Source of the DNA: Hyphomicrobiales bacterium
Lineage (GTDB): Bacteria > Pseudomonadota > Alphaproteobacteria > Rhizobiales > Devosiaceae
Assembly: GCA_900470445.1 (NCBI GenBank)
Contig: UCAU01000004.1
Location: 46,510-110,509 of the forward strand
Length of the DNA stretch: 64,000 nt
Direction of reading: 5' to 3'
Position numbers and translations under genes: made by a program. This document shows, in pieces, positions 52,421 through 60,398 of this stretch (position 1 is its first letter; every line of letters starts with the position of its first letter). The notes beneath the pieces were generated by a model. It was not told the origin of the DNA, did no database searches, and saw nothing but the letters and a program-made list of their open reading frames with translations.

Positions 52421-53320
52421 ATGACCAAGCGCCTGTCGGGCATGTTCGCCGCCCTCATGACCGGCCTGAGCGATGGGGGTGAGTTCGATCCGCAACGCCA
52501 GCGCAATATCAATGGCTATGTGCTGCGCCAGGGCCTGGCAGGGCTTTATGTGGGTGGCAGCAGTGGGGAATCGGGCCTGCTGACGCGCGACGAGCTGCTG
52601 GCCCAGCAAGGGGTGGTGGCCGAAAGCGCCGCCGGTTCGGCAGCCGCGCTGATCGCCCATGTCGGCATGGCCAATCTGCGCGATTCCATTGCCCTGGCGC
52701 ACAATGCCAGGCGGTTGGGCTATCACGGGCTTTCGGCGCTGCCGCCGCATGCCTATCCATTTTCCGACGAGGAAATTTACGCCTATTATCGTGAACTGGC
52801 GGCCGCAACGGACCTGCCGCTGATCGTCTATGAAATTCCCCTGCGCACCGGCCGGCCACTGCCGCTGCCACTCCTGGTCCGTCTGCTCGAACTGCCCAAT
52901 GTGGCGGGGATCAAGTTCACCTCCACCGACCTGTTCAAATATGCCCGCCTGCGCCGGCAGCGGCCGGATCAGCTCTATTATTATGGCTTTGACGAAATCT
53001 ATGCCGCCGCCGCGATGCTGGGCAGCGATGGCGGCATCGGCACCACCTACAATATCCTGGGCAGGCTCTATGTGGCGATCGACCAGGCCGTTCGCGCCAG
53101 CCAGGTGGAACGCGCGCAAGCGCTGCAGCAAGTGTCACAGGATTTCGTCGAGGCCCTGCTGGATTTCGGTGTGTTACCCGGCATGAAGGCCGCGTTCCGG
53201 GTCATCGGCGTCGATTGCGGCCCCACCCGCCTGCCGCTCGACCTGGGCGCGCCCGATGCGGAGGCCAAAATGGGCGCGGTGCTGGGCCGCCCGGAGATCA
53301 AGCAATGGCTGGCTCTGTAA
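52421..53320 (+). CDS. nanA: N-acetylneuraminate lyase-like aldolase (DHDPS/NAL family)
   Basis: A 299-residue class I aldolase of the dihydrodipicolinate synthase superfamily. The Schiff-base Lys165 (GIKFTSTD) and Tyr137 (VYEIPLRTG) are at the E. coli NanA positions; GGSSGES at 45-51 stands for GGSTGEA, and GFDEIYAAAAMLGSDGGIGTTYNI closely follows NanA. This points to sialic-acid or related 2-keto-sugar-acid cleavage rather than lysine synthesis. No nanTKE genes lie nearby, so the substrate could be another keto acid. GGAGGATC upstream. Confidence 0.8.
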   Translation: MTKRLSGMFAALMTGLSDGGEFDPQRQRNINGYVLRQGLAGLYVGGSSGESGLLTRDELLAQQGVVAESAAGSAAALIAHVGMANLRDSIALAHNARRLGYHGLSALPPHAYPFSDEEIYAYYRELAAATDLPLIVYEIPLRTGRPLPLPLLVRLLELPNVAGIKFTSTDLFKYARLRRQRPDQLYYYGFDEIYAAAAMLGSDGGIGTTYNILGRLYVAIDQAVRASQVERAQALQQVSQDFVEALLDFGVLPGMKAAFRVIGVDCGPTRLPLDLGAPDAEAKMGAVLGRPEIKQWLAL

Positions 53321-53398
53321 GGGCAGGGTCGCACAAATCGCCAGACGGCCCACAAGGCTCCTGCAGTGGAAGTGTTCTGCGGACTCGCATCACCCACC

Positions 53399-53501
53399 GT
53401 GTCATTCCGGCGAAGGCCGGAATCCATGTCCGCATGTCTCCACCGACACCGACATTCGTGGGTGCTTCACAGCATGGATCCCGGCCTTCGCCGGGATGAC
53501 G
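53399..53501. repeat. REP-like inverted repeat (TCATTCC family)
   Basis: Left arm GTGTCATTCCGGC...AATCCATG (53399-53428) and right arm CATGGATCCC...GGGATGACG (53472-53501) are near-perfect complements; each arm forms a CCGGC-GAAG-GCCGG hairpin. Spacer about 43 bases. Confidence 0.78.
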
Positions 53502-53562
53502 CCGTATTCTTGAATGCGTCTGAAGGAAAAACCTGGCGGCGAATTGCCCAGAGCAAGCCCGA

Positions 53563-54129
53563 TCAGAAGGGGTTCCAGGTCGGCTCATTGGTGAAGTTGA
53601 GATAGCCGATATTGATGCCCAGCCGTGCGCCCACGCCCGAGCGGATTGGCACCATCACCACATTGCCGCGCTTGATGACCGTCATGCCGAAACCGCCCAC
53701 CACATAGGCGGAGCCGTTGACGCCGGCATAGCGCCCCAGCACGTCCTGAATCTGGGACAGGTTATAGACCAGCATCATCACCTTGGAGCCGTCGCCGCCA
53801 ATGTCGAAGCCGATCGAGGGGCCCTGCCAATAGACGGCATATTGGCCCACATTGCGGGTATAGACGGTGCCTTCGCCATAGCGGGCGCCGGCAAACAGCG
53901 CGCCCCCGGCATCTTCACCCAGAATATAGCCATTGGGCAGCCCGTATTGGCTGACGGCGCGTTCCACCAGCGAGGCAAGGCCCTGCGAGGTGGAGCCAAA
54001 GAACTCCTTGCCGCTTTCCACCAGTTCCTCGCCCGAATAGCTGTCGCTGAGCGAGCCCTGGGCGAAGGCCGTGACGGGGACCAGCATGCTGGCGAGCAAA
54101 GCAAGGCTGACGAGGATGCGCTTGAGCAT
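53563..54129 (-). CDS. eipA: EipA/DUF1134 family envelope integrity protein
   Basis: A 188-residue secreted protein: signal peptide MLKRILVSLALLASMLVPVTAFA, then EELVESGKEFFGSTSQGLASLVERAV, VYWQGPSIGFDIGGDGSKVMMLVYNL and the closing VPIRSGVGARLGINIGYLNFTNEPTWNPF. These blocks are diagnostic of DUF1134, whose Brucella member EipA is a periplasmic beta-barrel needed for envelope integrity and virulence. The start ATG 54129 is the signal-peptide Met; the frame extends 11 codons upstream without support. Confidence 0.92.
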   Translation of the reverse strand: MLKRILVSLALLASMLVPVTAFAQGSLSDSYSGEELVESGKEFFGSTSQGLASLVERAVSQYGLPNGYILGEDAGGALFAGARYGEGTVYTRNVGQYAVYWQGPSIGFDIGGDGSKVMMLVYNLSQIQDVLGRYAGVNGSAYVVGGFGMTVIKRGNVVMVPIRSGVGARLGINIGYLNFTNEPTWNPF

Positions 54130-54232
54130 GGGACGAACTCCTGGCAGGCGGCGCGGCCGCAATTACGAGGACCTTAAGGTTTGTTACCCAAAATCCGCTT
54201 TCGGCTGCACAAGACGCGCCGATCATGGCTCG

Positions 54233-54733
54233 ATGATGAAGCAAAGCTGTAAACAAATCTTAACCATGCTTGCCTTTGTTCTGCCGCTTTTCCCGGCGGT
54301 TTGCGGAGGTATTGTGGCAGTGCAGGCGCAGTCGGTGGTCACCTCCATCGTCACCGATCCGCTGACCGGCATCGCCATTTTTGGCATGGACCCCGTCTCC
54401 TATTTTACCGAACCGGCGCCCCTGCAGGGGCGGGGCGATATCGAATTTTCCTGGGGAGGGGTGGCGTGGAATTTCGCCACCATGGCCAATCGCGACATCT
54501 TCAGCCGTTCCCCCCAAACCTATGCCCCCCAGTTCGGCGGTCATGGCGCCATGGCCATGGCGCGGGGCTTTCTGTCCGACAGCGATCCGCGCATCTACAC
54601 CGTCTTCAAGCAGCGGCTCTACCTGTTCTATTCCCCCGGCAATCGCGAAGCATTCCTCTTGGCGCCAGACGCCGCAGCGATCAAAGCCGAAGAGAATTGG
54701 CAGGTTCTGTCCAAAACGCTCTCGGCGCAGTAG
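54233..54733 (+). CDS. Secreted YHS-like domain protein
   Basis: A 166-residue protein with a signal peptide (QILTMLAFVLPLFPAVCGGIVAVQAQ). The mature part has the YHS-like pattern of alphaproteobacterial secreted proteins: TGIAIFGMDPVSYFTEPAPLQGRGDIEFSWGGVAWNF, RDIFSRSPQTYAPQFGGHGAMAMARG. The usual YHS Cys is replaced: the last motif reads GGHGA rather than GG.CA, and the mature chain has no cysteine, so metal binding as in copper-type YHS domains is doubtful. ATG 54233 or 54236; no strong ribosome site. Divergent from eipA. Confidence 0.75.
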   Translation: MMKQSCKQILTMLAFVLPLFPAVCGGIVAVQAQSVVTSIVTDPLTGIAIFGMDPVSYFTEPAPLQGRGDIEFSWGGVAWNFATMANRDIFSRSPQTYAPQFGGHGAMAMARGFLSDSDPRIYTVFKQRLYLFYSPGNREAFLLAPDAAAIKAEENWQVLSKTLSAQ

Positions 54734-54797
54734 TGCGAAAGCCCATCCATCACTAATGTTCCCTGTAGTGATTCCCTGCCGCTTTCCGGAGACTTTC

Positions 54798-55478
54798 ATG
54801 GCTGACATCATCGAGCTCAAGGCCACCGATCTGGCCGCCATGCTGTGCAGCCGGGTTTGCCACGACCTGATCAACCCGATCGGGGCGATCGGCAACGGGC
54901 TTGAGGTGCTGGGCGATCCCAATCAGGGCGACATGGCCGAAGGCGCGCGCGATCTGATCGCCAGCGCCGCCAAGCAGAGCCGGGCCAAGCTCGAATTTGC
55001 GCGACTGGCCTATGGCGCCTCCTCGACCTCGGGCACCGATATCGACACCCGCGAATGCGAGCGCGTCGCCCGCATCCTGTTCGAAATCGAGAAGGCCGAT
55101 CTTGAATGGAATGTGCCGCTGATCCTGTTGCCCAAGCACAAGGCCAAGCTGTTCATGAACATGCTGCTGATCGCTGCCGGCTCGGTGCCGCGCGGCGGGC
55201 AGGTGACGGCCTCGATCACCGGCGAAGCCGGCCAGGAGAAGTTTGAGTTCACCTCCAGGAGCGATCCCGAGAAGCGGCAGAAGACTTTGGTGCCGTCCGG
55301 TTCGGCCGGCCTGCTGTCGGGTATTCCCGAGGAGGGCTTTGTCGACGCACGGGGCATCCAGCCGTTCTATACGGGGCTGTTGGCGCGCATGACCGACATG
55401 GAAATTTCCATCGGGCTCGAGAATGATCGCTTCTTCCTCAATGCGATCCCCAAACCGGCCATTGCCGACGCTCAATGA
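54798..55478 (+). CDS. chpT: Histidine phosphotransferase ChpT
   Basis: A 226-residue two-domain HisKA-like phosphotransferase that passes phosphate from CckA to CtrA and CpdR in the alphaproteobacterial cell-cycle relay. The phospho-His is His22 in SRVCHDLINPIGAIGNGLEVL; the degenerate ATPase-like C-terminal domain (IQPFYTGLLARMTDMEISIGLENDRFFLNAIP) has no ATP-binding N/G boxes. CCGGAGA precedes the ATG. Its relay partner CtrA is encoded 4 kb away in the same window. Confidence 0.93.
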   Translation: MADIIELKATDLAAMLCSRVCHDLINPIGAIGNGLEVLGDPNQGDMAEGARDLIASAAKQSRAKLEFARLAYGASSTSGTDIDTRECERVARILFEIEKADLEWNVPLILLPKHKAKLFMNMLLIAAGSVPRGGQVTASITGEAGQEKFEFTSRSDPEKRQKTLVPSGSAGLLSGIPEEGFVDARGIQPFYTGLLARMTDMEISIGLENDRFFLNAIPKPAIADAQ

Positions 55479-55557
55479 CAACAGTCCGCTAACCAATTCC
55501 TAAGCGGAGTGACGCTATTGTGCACGAGGTGTCAGCCGCTGCGGAGCTTGCCCGGAC

Positions 55558-55923
55558 ATGAAATCCTGCCTGATCGTCGATGATTCCACTGTCGTGCGCA
55601 AAGTCGCGCGCCGGATTCTGGAAGACCTCGACTATATCGTCGAAGAAGCCGAAGACGGGCAGGAAGCATTCGACAAGTGCCGGCAGGAAATGCCGGACGC
55701 TATACTGCTCGATTGGCAAATGCCGATCATGAGCGGGCTGGAATTCCTCAAGCTATTGCGGGCCTATGTCGGTGGCGAGAAGCCGCATGTGGTCTATTGC
55801 ACGGTCGAAAACGACATCGGCGCCATTGCCATGGCGCTCAAGGCCGGCGCCAGCGACTACATGATGAAACCCTTCGACCGGCGGATTCTCGAATCCAAAT
55901 TCGAACCGCATCTGGCCGCCTAA
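55558..55923 (+). CDS. CheY-like single-domain response regulator
   Basis: A 121-residue receiver with Asp9 and Asp10 acid pair (CLIVDDS at 5-11: DD at 8-9), phospho-acceptor Asp52 (LLDWQMP), Thr/Cys at CTVEN and Lys104 in YMMKPFDRRI. This is the receiver often found beside chpT in Hyphomicrobiales; it is not the CpdR sequence type. Output partner unknown. Overlaps the end of the ECF42 gene on the opposite strand by four bases. Confidence 0.88.
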   Translation: MKSCLIVDDSTVVRKVARRILEDLDYIVEEAEDGQEAFDKCRQEMPDAILLDWQMPIMSGLEFLKLLRAYVGGEKPHVVYCTVENDIGAIAMALKAGASDYMMKPFDRRILESKFEPHLAA

Positions 55924-57179
55924 CCGGCCTCGGCGCGGTTGAGCAGATAGGTTTTTTCTCGTTCATTATGAGTGAGTTGCGCCGCGCGGCGGAACTCCAG
56001 CATGGCCTCGGTATGCCGGCCCAATTTGCTCAACATATCCCCGCGCACCCCATAGAGCAGATGATAGTTCTTGAGGGCCGGATCATCCTTGATCGTGTCG
56101 ATCAAAGCCAGAGCCGCCGCCGGTCCCTCCGCCATGGAAATGGCGACGGCGCGGTTTAATTCTATGACGGGGGACGGCGTTACTTGGGCAAGCGTTGCAT
56201 AAAGCGCCACAATACGCGGCCAGTCGGTATCCTGGGCATGGCGGGCCCGGGCATGGCAAGCGGCGATAGCAGCTTGCAGGGCATAGGGGCCATTGGCGCC
56301 ATCCAGTTCCTCCGCGCGAGCAAGCGCCGCAAGCCCGCGGCGGATCAACAATTGGTCCCAGCGGGCGCGATCCTGGTCCTGCAGGAGGATGGGATGGCCC
56401 TTGGCATCGGTACGGGCGCCAAGGCGCGATGACTGAATTTCCATAAGCGCCACAAGGGCATGCACCTCTGGCTCGTCGGGCGTGAGGCGGGCAAGTATGC
56501 GGCCCAGGCGCGTGGCTTCCTCGCAGAGTTGGGGGCGCATCCAATCGTCGCCGGCCGTGGCGGAATAGCCTTCGTTGAAGATGAGGTAGAGCACGCCCAG
56601 CACCGAAGCGAGCCGCTCGGCCCGCTCGGGACCACGCGGCACTTCGAAGGGAATCTTGGCGTCGGCAATGGCCTTTTTGGCCCGCACAATGCGCTGCCCG
56701 ATAGTGGGCTCGGCGGCGAGGAAAGCGCGGGCAATTTCCTCCGTGGTGAGACCACCCAAGAGGCGCAAGGTAAGCGCCACGCGGGATTCCGCCGGCAGGA
56801 TGGGATGGCAGGAGGTGAAGATCAGCCGCAGCAGATCATCGCCCACATCGTCGTCCAGGGCGTCGTGCAGCGTCTCGATCTGGTCGGGAATATCGGTCTC
56901 AATGCCATGGCCGACCTCGACCAGCTTGGTCGCGGCCATTTTCTTATGACGGAAATAATCGATGGCCCGGCGCTTGGCGGTCTGGGTCAGCCAGGCGCCG
57001 GGGTTCTTGGGCACGCCGCTGTCAGGCCAGGTCTTGAGCGCAATGACCAGGGCATCCTGCGCCAGTTCCTCGGCAAGCGAAATGTCGCGCACCATGCGCG
57101 TCAGGCCCGCGATCAGCCGGGGCTGTTCGAGCTTCCAGACGGCGGTGATGGCGCTGTGGGTTTCGGACTGGCTGGTCAT
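55920..57179 (-). CDS. ECF42-type RNA polymerase sigma factor with C-terminal TPR-like domain
   Basis: A 419-residue sigma factor. Region 2 (ELAQDALVIALKTWPDSGVPKNPGAWLTQTAKRRAIDYFRHKK) and region 4 (LRLLGGLTTEEIARAFLAAEPTIGQRIVRAKKAI) are standard ECF; the C-terminal 200 residues (LGVLYLIFNEGYSATAGDDW... SPVIELNRAVAISMAEGPAAALALID) form the DUF6596/TPR-like extension that replaces an anti-sigma factor in ECF42. Its gene neighbour encodes the DGPF protein, the typical ECF42 partner. Start ATG 57179; a 22-residue frame extension upstream is unsupported. Confidence 0.92.
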   Translation of the reverse strand: MTSQSETHSAITAVWKLEQPRLIAGLTRMVRDISLAEELAQDALVIALKTWPDSGVPKNPGAWLTQTAKRRAIDYFRHKKMAATKLVEVGHGIETDIPDQIETLHDALDDDVGDDLLRLIFTSCHPILPAESRVALTLRLLGGLTTEEIARAFLAAEPTIGQRIVRAKKAIADAKIPFEVPRGPERAERLASVLGVLYLIFNEGYSATAGDDWMRPQLCEEATRLGRILARLTPDEPEVHALVALMEIQSSRLGARTDAKGHPILLQDQDRARWDQLLIRRGLAALARAEELDGANGPYALQAAIAACHARARHAQDTDWPRIVALYATLAQVTPSPVIELNRAVAISMAEGPAAALALIDTIKDDPALKNYHLLYGVRGDMLSKLGRHTEAMLEFRRAAQLTHNEREKTYLLNRAEAG

Positions 57180-57238
57180 GGCGGGATGAAAGCAGGATGA
57201 GGTGAACGGCGCAAGCCGGAGACGAAGAAGTTCCCACC

Positions 57239-57268
57239 GACTCATCCCGGCTCGCGCCGGGATGAGTC
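57239..57268. repeat. Single hairpin of the TCATCCCGGC repeat family
   Basis: GACTCATCCCGGC-TCGC-GCCGGGATGAGTC is a perfect 13-pair hairpin between the DGPF and sigma factor genes. It shares the CCGGC/GCCGG core and TCATnCC ends with the larger repeats at 139, 51083 and 53399. Confidence 0.7.
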
Positions 57269-57277
57269 CGCAATCAG

Positions 57278-57646
57278 CTAAGCCACGGCGTTAACAAGGA
57301 AATCGGCCGTCTCAAACACCTGGCGCAGTTCGATTTCTTCGCCATTCTCGAATGGGATGCGGCGGCACCAGGCCAGGGCTTCGTCGCGGGATTTGACGTC
57401 GATAAGCCAGAAGCCGCAGATCAATTCACGGGTTTCGGTGAAGGGGCCGTCGGTGACGGTGATCCCCTCGCCGTCGAAGCGCAGGCGCGTGCCCTTGGAA
57501 GAGGCCATAAGTCCTTCGTTGTGCAGCATAATTCCGGCATCGATCAGGGCCTCGTTATATTGGTCCATGGCGGCGAAGGCCTGTGCGGAGGGGATGACGC
57601 CGGCCTCGCTTTCCGGCGTGGCTCTGACAAGGATCATGAAGCGCAT
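57278..57646 (-). CDS. DGPF/YCII-domain protein, partner of ECF42
   Basis: A 122-residue YCII-fold protein with the diagnostic TVTDGPFTETRELICGFWLIDVKSRDEALAWCRRIP. DGPF proteins are commonly the target genes of ECF42 factors; their biochemical role is unknown. GGAAGAAC precedes the ATG at 57646. The alpha/beta hydrolase gene lies 20 bases upstream. Confidence 0.9.
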   Translation of the reverse strand: MRFMILVRATPESEAGVIPSAQAFAAMDQYNEALIDAGIMLHNEGLMASSKGTRLRFDGEGITVTDGPFTETRELICGFWLIDVKSRDEALAWCRRIPFENGEEIELRQVFETADFLVNAVA

Positions 57647-57666
57647 TTCTTTGTTCTTCCAAAGGG

Positions 57667-58533
57667 TTACGGCATAAAACCGGCAGGCGTTTCGCCCTTG
57701 AGGAAGGGCTCGATAAAGGCATGCAGCAGCTCGGGTTGATTGATGACGGCGGTGTGCGACGTGGCCGGCAGGATGGCGAGACGCGAGGCAGAAAGGGGCT
57801 GGCCCATATCGCCCATTTCCCCACCGCCCAGCAGGCGGAACAGCGCCACATTGTGCTCGAGGGTGGAGACATCGGCATCCCCGGCAATGATCAGGACGGG
57901 GGTCTTGAGCGCCTTCACGTCAGCTTCCCAGGCCATGGGCTCCTTTTCGAGCGCAATGAGCTTTTCAACCAGCGCGCGGAAGCCGTCCTCGTTGACAGCC
58001 AGCTTCTTGTATTCGTCCTCCATCGGCGTGCCGAGGAACATTTCCGGCGCCATTTGCGGGATGAAGGCGGTGAAGGCCGGCTGCCAGCCGGAAACATCGT
58101 AGGCGACCGAGGCGAGCACCAGCTGATCGACCTTTTCGGGGTGGCGGATGGCCAGTTGCAGCGCGGCGGCAGAGCCCATGGAATAGCCGAACACGTCAGC
58201 CTTATCGAGCGCGACGGAATCCATGAAGGCGGCCACGTCATCGGCCAGATTGGGATAGGTGATCGGGCGATCGATATCGGTCGTGCGGCCATGGCCCTGG
58301 AATTCCAGCGCATAGACCGTGTGGGTCTTGGCGAGCATGGGGATGATTTCGCCCATGCTGGGGATATTCATATAGGCGCCGTGCAGCACGACCAGTGGGT
58401 CGCCGGAGCCAGAGACCTCATAGTACATTTCCATGCCGTTGACTTCGACCGTATCGGCCTTGGGCGCGGACTGGGCGAAGGCGGCTGATGTCAGCAGGAT
58501 GGTGGCGGCAAGCGTGGCTGTGGTGCGGAACAT
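57667..58533 (-). CDS. Secreted alpha/beta hydrolase
   Basis: A 288-residue hydrolase with signal peptide MFRTTATLAATILLTSAAFA. The oxyanion start is VVLHGAYM, the nucleophile elbow FGYSMGSAA carries the Ser, IIAGDADVST the acid and TSHTAV the His. A lid with Met-rich stretches (PQMAPEMFLGTPMEDEYKK) lies between. Esterase or peroxidase-like activity cannot be told apart. GAGGATATCC precedes the ATG. It heads the unit with the DGPF and ECF42 genes. Confidence 0.85.
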   Translation of the reverse strand: MFRTTATLAATILLTSAAFAQSAPKADTVEVNGMEMYYEVSGSGDPLVVLHGAYMNIPSMGEIIPMLAKTHTVYALEFQGHGRTTDIDRPITYPNLADDVAAFMDSVALDKADVFGYSMGSAAALQLAIRHPEKVDQLVLASVAYDVSGWQPAFTAFIPQMAPEMFLGTPMEDEYKKLAVNEDGFRALVEKLIALEKEPMAWEADVKALKTPVLIIAGDADVSTLEHNVALFRLLGGGEMGDMGQPLSASRLAILPATSHTAVINQPELLHAFIEPFLKGETPAGFMP

Positions 58534-58621
58534 GGATATCTCCTCAGATTGGGCGTTCTGAGAAGACAACGAATGGTCCATGGCAAATTCGACGGCAGCG
58601 CGTAGATTTTTGTGGCGGGCG

Positions 58622-59137
58622 TCAGTCCGGGACCGTCAGGCCCAGCTTTTGTGCATTGGCCAGACAGCGGGCAACGATGAGACGGTGGAAGGGATAGATG
58701 ACAGTAAGATAGGCGCGGCCGAACAGATTATGCGGGCGCACCCAGGTGCTCAGGCTGACGCAATCGGCGGCTTCGTCCTTAAGGATCGAGACGCGGAAGT
58801 CGAGATGCTTGTCATCAGTGCCCAGGATCACCTCGGTCGGGGTGGCCGAATGGACCGCGAAAATGCCGGAATAGCTGCAGCTATTGATCTGCTCGATGGT
58901 GGGCGGTGCGATGTCGCTTTCGCTGCCGGTCTTGAGGCCGAACGGGGTCATCAGCAGATTGCGCAGGCCGAGCAGCATGCGCGCCCAGCCGGGCATGTTG
59001 AAGAAAATGGCGATGGTCAGCTCGGCCGCATCGGGGGCGGGATGGGGCAGGGGCACGCTTTGGCTGTCGAGAAAGTCGCCCGGGCCATAATATTGCATCA
59101 GGGCGCCATCCGGCGGATAGCGAAAAGCCTTGGCCAT
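58622..59137 (-). CDS. DUF2867 family protein
   Basis: A 171-residue protein of the DUF2867 family (SRPBCC-like, function unknown). Characteristic blocks are LTIAIFFNMPGWARMLLGLRN, GLKTG in the middle, LGTDDKHLDFRVSIL and STWVRPHNLFGRAYLTVIYPFHRLIVARCLANAQ at the C-terminus. No signal peptide. ATG 59137. It lies upstream of the hydrolase gene after an 88-base gap. Confidence 0.8.
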   Translation of the reverse strand: MAKAFRYPPDGALMQYYGPGDFLDSQSVPLPHPAPDAAELTIAIFFNMPGWARMLLGLRNLLMTPFGLKTGSESDIAPPTIEQINSCSYSGIFAVHSATPTEVILGTDDKHLDFRVSILKDEAADCVSLSTWVRPHNLFGRAYLTVIYPFHRLIVARCLANAQKLGLTVPD

Positions 59138-59186
59138 GCTGTTCTCCGTCTTGAAACGGAGAATCTAGCTTAGGGGGCAAACAAAA

Positions 59187-59213
59187 GCCCCGCGCGACAC
59201 TGTCGCACGGGGC
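59187..59213 (-). terminator. Terminator after ctrA
   Basis: On the minus strand AGCCCCGTGCGACA / TGTCGCGCGGGGCT forms a stem of about 13 pairs, followed by TTTTG. It lies 45 bases after the ctrA stop. Confidence 0.85.
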
Positions 59214-59258
59214 TGGTGAATTGTCGCAGTGGGCGATGCGGTCGCCCGCAGCGGCTGA

Positions 59259-59966
59259 TCAGGCGACGTTTTCGGAATAGGCTTCGCTCTCGTCGGGCTC
59301 GCGTAGCACATAGCCGCGGCCCCAGACGGTTTCGATATAGTTCTTGCCGCCTGTTGCAACGGAAAGCTTCTTGCGCAGCTTGCAGATGAACACGTCGATG
59401 ATCTTGAGTTCGGGCTCATCCATGCCACCATAAAGGTGGTTGAGGAACATTTCCTTGGTGAGCGTGGTACCTTTGCGGAGCGAAAGCAGCTCCAGCATCT
59501 GGTATTCCTTGCCGGTCAGGTGCACGCGCTGGGTCTGGACTTCGACGGTCTTGGTGTCGAGGTTGACGGTCAGCTCGCCGGTCGAGATGACCGACTGGGC
59601 GTGGCCCTTGGAGCGGCGGACAATGGCGTGGATGCGGGCAACCAGCTCGTCCTTGTGGAACGGCTTGGTCATGTAGTCATCGGCACCGAAGCCGAGGCCA
59701 CGCACTTTATCCTCGATACCGGCAAGACCGGATAGGATAAGAATCGGGGTCTGCACCTTGGCGACGCGGAGGGTGCGGAGCACCTCGTAACCGCTCATGT
59801 CGGGCAGGTTCAGATCCAGAAGGATGATGTCGTAGTCGTAGAGTTTTCCGAGATCGACGCCTTCTTCACCGAGATCGGTGGTGTAGACGTTGAAGCTTTC
59901 GGACTTGAGCATCAATTCGATGCTCTGCGCAGTTGCGCTGTCGTCCTCAATAAGGAGTACCCGCAT
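59259..59966 (-). CDS. ctrA: Cell-cycle response regulator CtrA
   Basis: A 235-residue OmpR/PhoB-type regulator and master regulator of the alphaproteobacterial cell cycle. Receiver: acidic pair in [11 protein letters not shown], phospho-acceptor Asp51 in [18 protein letters not shown], Lys in [11 protein letters not shown]. The winged-helix half ([54 protein letters not shown]) is near invariant in CtrA. It ends in NVA, a possible ClpXP-type hydrophobic tail. AAGGGG lies 8 bases before the ATG. Controls its own promoter and the CtrA boxes noted here, by inference. Confidence 0.97.
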   Translation of the reverse strand: MRVLLIEDDSATAQSIELMLKSESFNVYTTDLGEEGVDLGKLYDYDIILLDLNLPDMSGYEVLRTLRVAKVQTPILILSGLAGIEDKVRGLGFGADDYMTKPFHKDELVARIHAIVRRSKGHAQSVISTGELTVNLDTKTVEVQTQRVHLTGKEYQMLELLSLRKGTTLTKEMFLNHLYGGMDEPELKIIDVFICKLRKKLSVATGGKNYIETVWGRGYVLREPDESEAYSENVA

Positions 59967-60074
59967 TAATATTCCCCTTGTCATTCGTTCCTGCTGGAAC
60001 ACATGAGGTCCGGCGGGTGGCTGCCGCCTCATGTCCAACCCTACTGGATATGACTGAACCCTAAGCCCAAATAG

Positions 60075-60188
60075 TTAACAAAGTTTAATTCGGTTCTGCA
60101 ATACGCAAACGGCATTAGGATGAATTAAGTTTAAGTTATTGAAATTTAACGGTTAATTCTATCAATTTTTCTTAAGAAAATGGTTTAA
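60075..60188. promoter_or_regulatory. AT-rich ctrA promoter region with clustered TTAA half-sites
   Basis: Eight TTAA motifs occur in 114 bases (60075, 60085, 60125, 60131, 60146, 60153, 60172, 60185) in a strongly AT-rich stretch of an otherwise GC-rich chromosome. None forms an exact TTAA-N7-TTAA; the nearest is TTAA-N6-TTAA at 60075-60088. Autoregulation by CtrA through degenerate sites is plausible. Confidence 0.5.
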
Positions 60189-60306
60189 GAAGGTGTTGCA
60201 AGCGACTCTGTCGACTCGCGCAATCACGGCTATGTCAGGGGTTTAGGGCGGGGTGCGCGGCACGGCGCAAACGGAGTGCCCCGACACTGGGAATACAGCT
60301 TTTTGC

Positions 60307-60321
60307 TTAACGTTGCGTTAC
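60307..60321. promoter_or_regulatory. CtrA-box-like site upstream of fliI
   Basis: TTAACGTTGCGTTAC is TTAA-N7-TTAC, one base off the CtrA consensus, 78 bases before the chosen fliI ATG. Confidence 0.5.
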
Positions 60322-60398
60322 CATCTGATTCGCGGCGACAGCTGCAAATGCGGCGGCGGAAACCATGTCCTGCCACAGTGATGAACGGGTCTGAACCG

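Noticed and set aside
52421..53320. Lysine-pathway dihydrodipicolinate synthase (dapA)
   Set aside because: GFDE, GIGTTYNI and FTSTD are N-acetylneuraminate-lyase features, with Lys165 and Tyr137 at NanA positions; DapA motifs are absent.
54233..54733. Copper-binding YHS domain
   Set aside because: The shape matches, but the conserved cysteine is missing, so only 'YHS-like' is claimed.
55558..55923. CpdR
   Set aside because: The receiver next to chpT lacks the CpdR sequence pattern (EDD near the N-terminus, short C-terminus with DD-type end) and is closer to CheY-like proteins.
60075..60088. Exact CtrA box in the ctrA promoter
   Set aside because: The two TTAA are separated by six bases, not seven; listed only as a half-site cluster.
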